Source: Roseobacter weihaiensis (GTDB lineage Bacteria > Pseudomonadota > Alphaproteobacteria > Rhodobacterales > Rhodobacteraceae). From it: a stretch of DNA of 64,000 nt. Below the pieces are notes generated by a model. That model was not told the origin of the DNA. It saw only the letters and a program-made list of their open reading frames with translations, and did not search any database. The stretch spans positions 62,001 through 126,000 of the forward strand of contig NZ_JACNMO010000011.1 in NCBI RefSeq assembly GCF_020622345.1, read 5' to 3'. Made by a program: the position numbers and the translations under genes. Shown here one piece after another: positions 61,593 through 64,000 of the stretch (its first letter is position 1; each line of letters opens with the position of its first letter).

Positions 61593-62347
61593 CAGGCGGC
61601 CTCCTCGGCACCGACAATGAGGCCAAGGACCTCTTGCGTATTGCTGCTGGCGGTCTCCACCACCCCGACCCGCTGGCCGCGTCGCTGGACGTGAATGCGG
61701 TCGGAGACCTCGAAGACATCATCAAGCGAGTGGCTGATCAGGATCACCGCCAGCCCCTGCGCTTTCAGGGTCTGGATGAGTTTGAGGGTGCGGGCGGTCT
61801 CCTGTGGGCCAAGGGCGGCGGTCGGCTCGTCCATGACCAGCACGCGCAACCCCTCATGGTAGACGGCGCGCGCGATAGCGACCGCCTGCCGTTGGCCGCC
61901 CGACAGGCTTTCTGTGGGGGCATCCAGTGACTTGAGCCTCACGCCCAGCCGTTCCATCAGCACCCGCTCGGTCTCGGACCGCATGCGCTTGTTGTCCAGA
62001 AAGGTCATGCCCAGCACCGTGCGGGTCAGTTCATTGCCCAGAAACATATTGGCGGCCGGGTCCAGATGGTCGGCCAGGGCCAGGGTCTGGTAGACCGCAT
62101 CGATCCCCATATCGATGGCGTCGGCATGGCTGGAGAAGGCGACTTTCAGACCGTCAAGAAACATCTCGCCCTCGGTGGGCTGATAGACCCCTGTAAGGAT
62201 TTTTATCAGGGTGGACTTGCCCGCGCCATTGTCCCCGACAATGGCGAGGACTTCGCCTGCATAGGCCTCCAGATCGACGTCTATCAACGCGGTCACGCCC
62301 CCGAAGCGTTTTGTTATGCCGCGCATTTTGACCAATGGCTCGCTCAT
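61592..62347 (-). CDS. CUT2 sugar ABC ATPase, single NBD (FrcA-like)
   Basis: ATPase of 251 residues with one nucleotide-binding domain: Walker A GDNGAGKST, Q-loop VYQTLALADHL, signature LSGGQRQA, Walker B LVMDEPTAALG and H-loop SHS. It has one NBD unlike the fused double RbsA ATPase, so it resembles FrcA. With two binding proteins and two permeases around it, it may serve both. Confidence 0.88.
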   Translation of the reverse strand: MSEPLVKMRGITKRFGGVTALIDVDLEAYAGEVLAIVGDNGAGKSTLIKILTGVYQPTEGEMFLDGLKVAFSSHADAIDMGIDAVYQTLALADHLDPAANMFLGNELTRTVLGMTFLDNKRMRSETERVLMERLGVRLKSLDAPTESLSGGQRQAVAIARAVYHEGLRVLVMDEPTAALGPQETARTLKLIQTLKAQGLAVILISHSLDDVFEVSDRIHVQRRGQRVGVVETASSNTQEVLGLIVGAEEAA

Positions 62348-62419
62348 CGTATCGCCCTTTCAGAATGGTGTTGCCCAAGAGGTCACAATCGCGGCCCACA
62401 AGAGGGACGGATCATGAAA

Positions 62420-62453
62420 CCGGCGGGGGGCGCCAAGATAGCCCTCCCGCCGG
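62420..62453. terminator. GC-rich hairpin between binding-protein and ATPase genes
   Basis: CCGGCGGG / CCCGCCGG stem of eight base pairs with an 18-base loop in the gap between the second binding-protein gene and the ATPase. No T run. Likely a transcript-stabilising or attenuating element. Confidence 0.5.
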
Positions 62454-62469
62454 CCCCTGGGAGGAAGCG

Positions 62470-63513
62470 TTATTTTCCCCAGATCGCCGAATAGGCGGCG
62501 CGGTAGGGGATGTCGGGATCGAATGCGTTGCTCTCGCCCAGCTTTTCCAGCCCGCCAGAGGTCACAAGCGCTGGCGACGTAATATACCCGGAGCAGGGCT
62601 CACCCTGCATCGCGCGGTTCAGCTCATCGACAAGCTGCCAGCCCTGCAGGTTGAGCGGCTCTGCCACGGTGATCGACTGATAGCCGCCGGAGCGGATCCG
62701 CTGAAAGGCGGCCTCGGAGCCGTCTCCGGCGGAGCCCGCTTTCGGCCCCTTGTCGGGCGAGAGGCCAGCGGCCGCAAGCGAGGGCCCCATGAAATCAAAG
62801 TAGAGATCATTGATCGCCAGCGCGTGGGTCCAGCTGTCGCCGTATTTCTGCAACAGGCTTGTCGTCAAAGGCCCCATGCGGGTCGAGGTATCGGCAATCG
62901 GCGTATCCACATATTCAAGGACCTTGCCGCCCGCCGCCTCCACGGTTTCCTTCAGCCGGTCGGCCTTGTCGATGGCAATCTGATAGGTGGAATCGGTAAA
63001 GATCACCACCCCGATATCCTTGCCACCATCCTCAAGCGCCCACTCGGCGGCAACTTCCGAAACGGTCATCGCATCGGTTGAGACATTGGCAAAGATACCT
63101 CCCGGTGCATCGCAGCCGATTTTGGGGCCGGAATGCCAGGCGACCATGGGAATACCCGCGCTCACCACCCCCTCAAGGGCGGCCTGCTGCTCGACCGCGT
63201 CAAAGCCGTTGATCACGATGCCGTCCGCCTGCAAGGCCAGGGCTTGGCCGATGGCCGCCGTGCGCCCCTGGATCGAGCCTGCGCCGTCCAGCACCCGCAA
63301 ATCCCAGCCGATGGTGGCTGCGGCCTCCTCCACGCCCGTGGTAACACCCAGAATACCGCCATTCTTGAGATCGCCCGCCACAACGACGATGGACTTGCCC
63401 TCGGCGGCGGCCGGTCCGGTGGTCGGACCGTCCCAGGCGGTCCCCGCCAGACCCGGTGTGACCGCCAGCGTGGTGCTCGCCAGCAAAGCACCTAGAAATG
63501 TTCGTTTAAGCAT
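62470..63513 (-). CDS. CUT2-type sugar-binding protein, second copy
   Basis: Periplasmic binding protein of 347 residues from the ATG at 63513 (GGGAGGATTCAC upstream); an upstream extension in frame is spurious. Signal MLKRTFLGALLASTTLAVTPGLAG. Type 1 fold: KSIVVVAGDLKNGGILGVTTGVEEAAATIGWDLRVLDG, LQADGIVINGFDAVEQQAALEGVVSAGIPMV, and the acidic DSTYQIAIDKADRL. It belongs to a different binding-protein subtype from the one at 59251, so the importer may take two sugars. Confidence 0.87.
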   Translation of the reverse strand: MLKRTFLGALLASTTLAVTPGLAGTAWDGPTTGPAAAEGKSIVVVAGDLKNGGILGVTTGVEEAAATIGWDLRVLDGAGSIQGRTAAIGQALALQADGIVINGFDAVEQQAALEGVVSAGIPMVAWHSGPKIGCDAPGGIFANVSTDAMTVSEVAAEWALEDGGKDIGVVIFTDSTYQIAIDKADRLKETVEAAGGKVLEYVDTPIADTSTRMGPLTTSLLQKYGDSWTHALAINDLYFDFMGPSLAAAGLSPDKGPKAGSAGDGSEAAFQRIRSGGYQSITVAEPLNLQGWQLVDELNRAMQGEPCSGYITSPALVTSGGLEKLGESNAFDPDIPYRAAYSAIWGK

Positions 63514-63541
63514 GTGAATCCTCCCGTGGATGTAAAATGCG

Positions 63542-64000
63542 TCAGCGCTTTTCAGCGCCTTTTCTGCGTTGGGCGTAGCCTGCGATGCCGATGGCAATCA
63601 GCAAGGTCACCCCGTTGAACAGCGGCTCAACCCAGAACGAGCCGCCAAACTGCTGGATGCCGGAAATCCCCACCGCGAGGATCGCGACACCGACAATGGT
63701 GCCCCAGACATTGACCCGCCCCGGCTTGATCGTGGTGGAGCCCAGAAACGCCCCCACCAGCGCGGGCAGCAGGAATTCCAGACCCACCGACGCCTGCCCG
63801 ATGCGCAGCTTGGCCGCCAGCAAAACCCCGGCCAGCGCCGTCATCGTGCCGGAGGCTACAAAGGCGCCGATCACGAACTTGCGGGTCGGGATTCCATTCA
63901 GTTGCGCTGCCCGCTGGTTCGCACCGATGGCATAGAGGTAGCGACCAACGGGCGTGTATTCCAAAACGATCCACATCATCACGGTGATCGCCATCAGGTA
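63542..64000 (-). CDS. CUT2 sugar ABC permease, C-terminal part (runs off right edge)
   Basis: C-terminal 152 codons of a permease with several membrane helices. The segment AIGANQRAAQLNGIPTRKFVIGAFVASGTMTALAGVLLAAKLRIGQASVGLEFLLPALVGAFLGSTTI matches RbsC-type permeases (NPRAAELSGI-like loop). The start lies outside the window. It is encoded upstream of the binding protein at 62470 and is the second permease of this operon. Confidence 0.88.
   Translation of the reverse strand, partial: YLMAITVMMWIVLEYTPVGRYLYAIGANQRAAQLNGIPTRKFVIGAFVASGTMTALAGVLLAAKLRIGQASVGLEFLLPALVGAFLGSTTIKPGRVNVWGTIVGVAILAVGISGIQQFGGSFWVEPLFNGVTLLIAIGIAGYAQRRKGAEKR

Noticed and set aside
1-64000. tRNA or rRNA genes
   Set aside because: I read for cloverleaf-type and conserved rRNA segments and saw none; a covariance-model scan would be decisive.

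Overview
The window reads as chromosomal or large-plasmid DNA of a marine Rhodobacteraceae (Roseobacter-group) alphaproteobacterium. The reasons are the high-GC codon use, the smoEFGKS-mtlK polyol gene order known from Rhodobacter, a dddL-type DMSP lyase, DUF1194 and DUF1636 proteins, and a very high density of ABC importers. I saw no rRNA, tRNA, CRISPR array, prophage or complete insertion sequence.

Layout. 1-7.0 kb: sorbitol/mannitol uptake and oxidation operon on the minus strand, with a LacI-family regulator and a near-perfect operator. 7.2-8.4 kb: alpha/beta hydrolase and ArsR regulator, divergent, sharing an operator palindrome. 8.5-14.4 kb: an NMT1-type ABC/amidohydrolase/deacetylase locus that looks like it is decaying (frameshifted TetR, ATPase and SnoaL-like genes; permease with its core deleted). 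14.8-18.8 kb: type I secretion ABC and HlyD genes plus a 2-hydroxyacid dehydrogenase. 18.9-21.1 kb: fatty acid desaturase, small membrane protein and a methyltransferase pseudogene. 21.4-25.8 kb: a second NMT1-type ABC operon with a fused double permease and a glycosyltransferase. 25.9-30.8 kb: YceI, OpgH and an exported phosphoesterase. 30.9-35.2 kb: dddL, then (divergent) a beta-hydroxylase / alpha-beta hydrolase / ABC exporter operon. 35.3-40.4 kb: OmpR-type two-component system, a P-loop protein, and an ECF sigma/anti-sigma pair. 40.6-44.9 kb: exported subtilase with an acidic repeat, a frameshifted gene, a beta-lactamase-fold hydrolase and a DUF1194 protein. 45.1-48.6 kb: cobalamin riboswitch with a DUF1636/ABC corrinoid uptake operon. 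48.9-51.9 kb: FixJ-type regulator and dCache/PAS histidine kinase. 52-64 kb: a CUT1 sugar importer with SMP-30 lactonase and cytochrome b561 under its own LacI regulator, then a CUT2 importer with two binding proteins and two permeases around one ATPase, running off the right edge.

How the genes work together. Most operons couple uptake of a small organic molecule to its first oxidation or hydrolysis step (polyols to ketoses; a sugar near a lactonase; a purine- or pyrimidine-like compound near an amidohydrolase). Each tends to carry a local regulator with a readable operator.

The best candidate for an undescribed system is the three-gene operon at 32.07-35.22 kb (Fe(II)/2-oxoglutarate beta-hydroxylase, alpha/beta hydrolase, and an ABC half-transporter with altered NBD motifs), divergent from dddL. 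Its leader shares a 14-base hairpin-forming motif with the leader of the ECF-linked subtilase gene 8.5 kb away. Functions given for it are inference from domains only.
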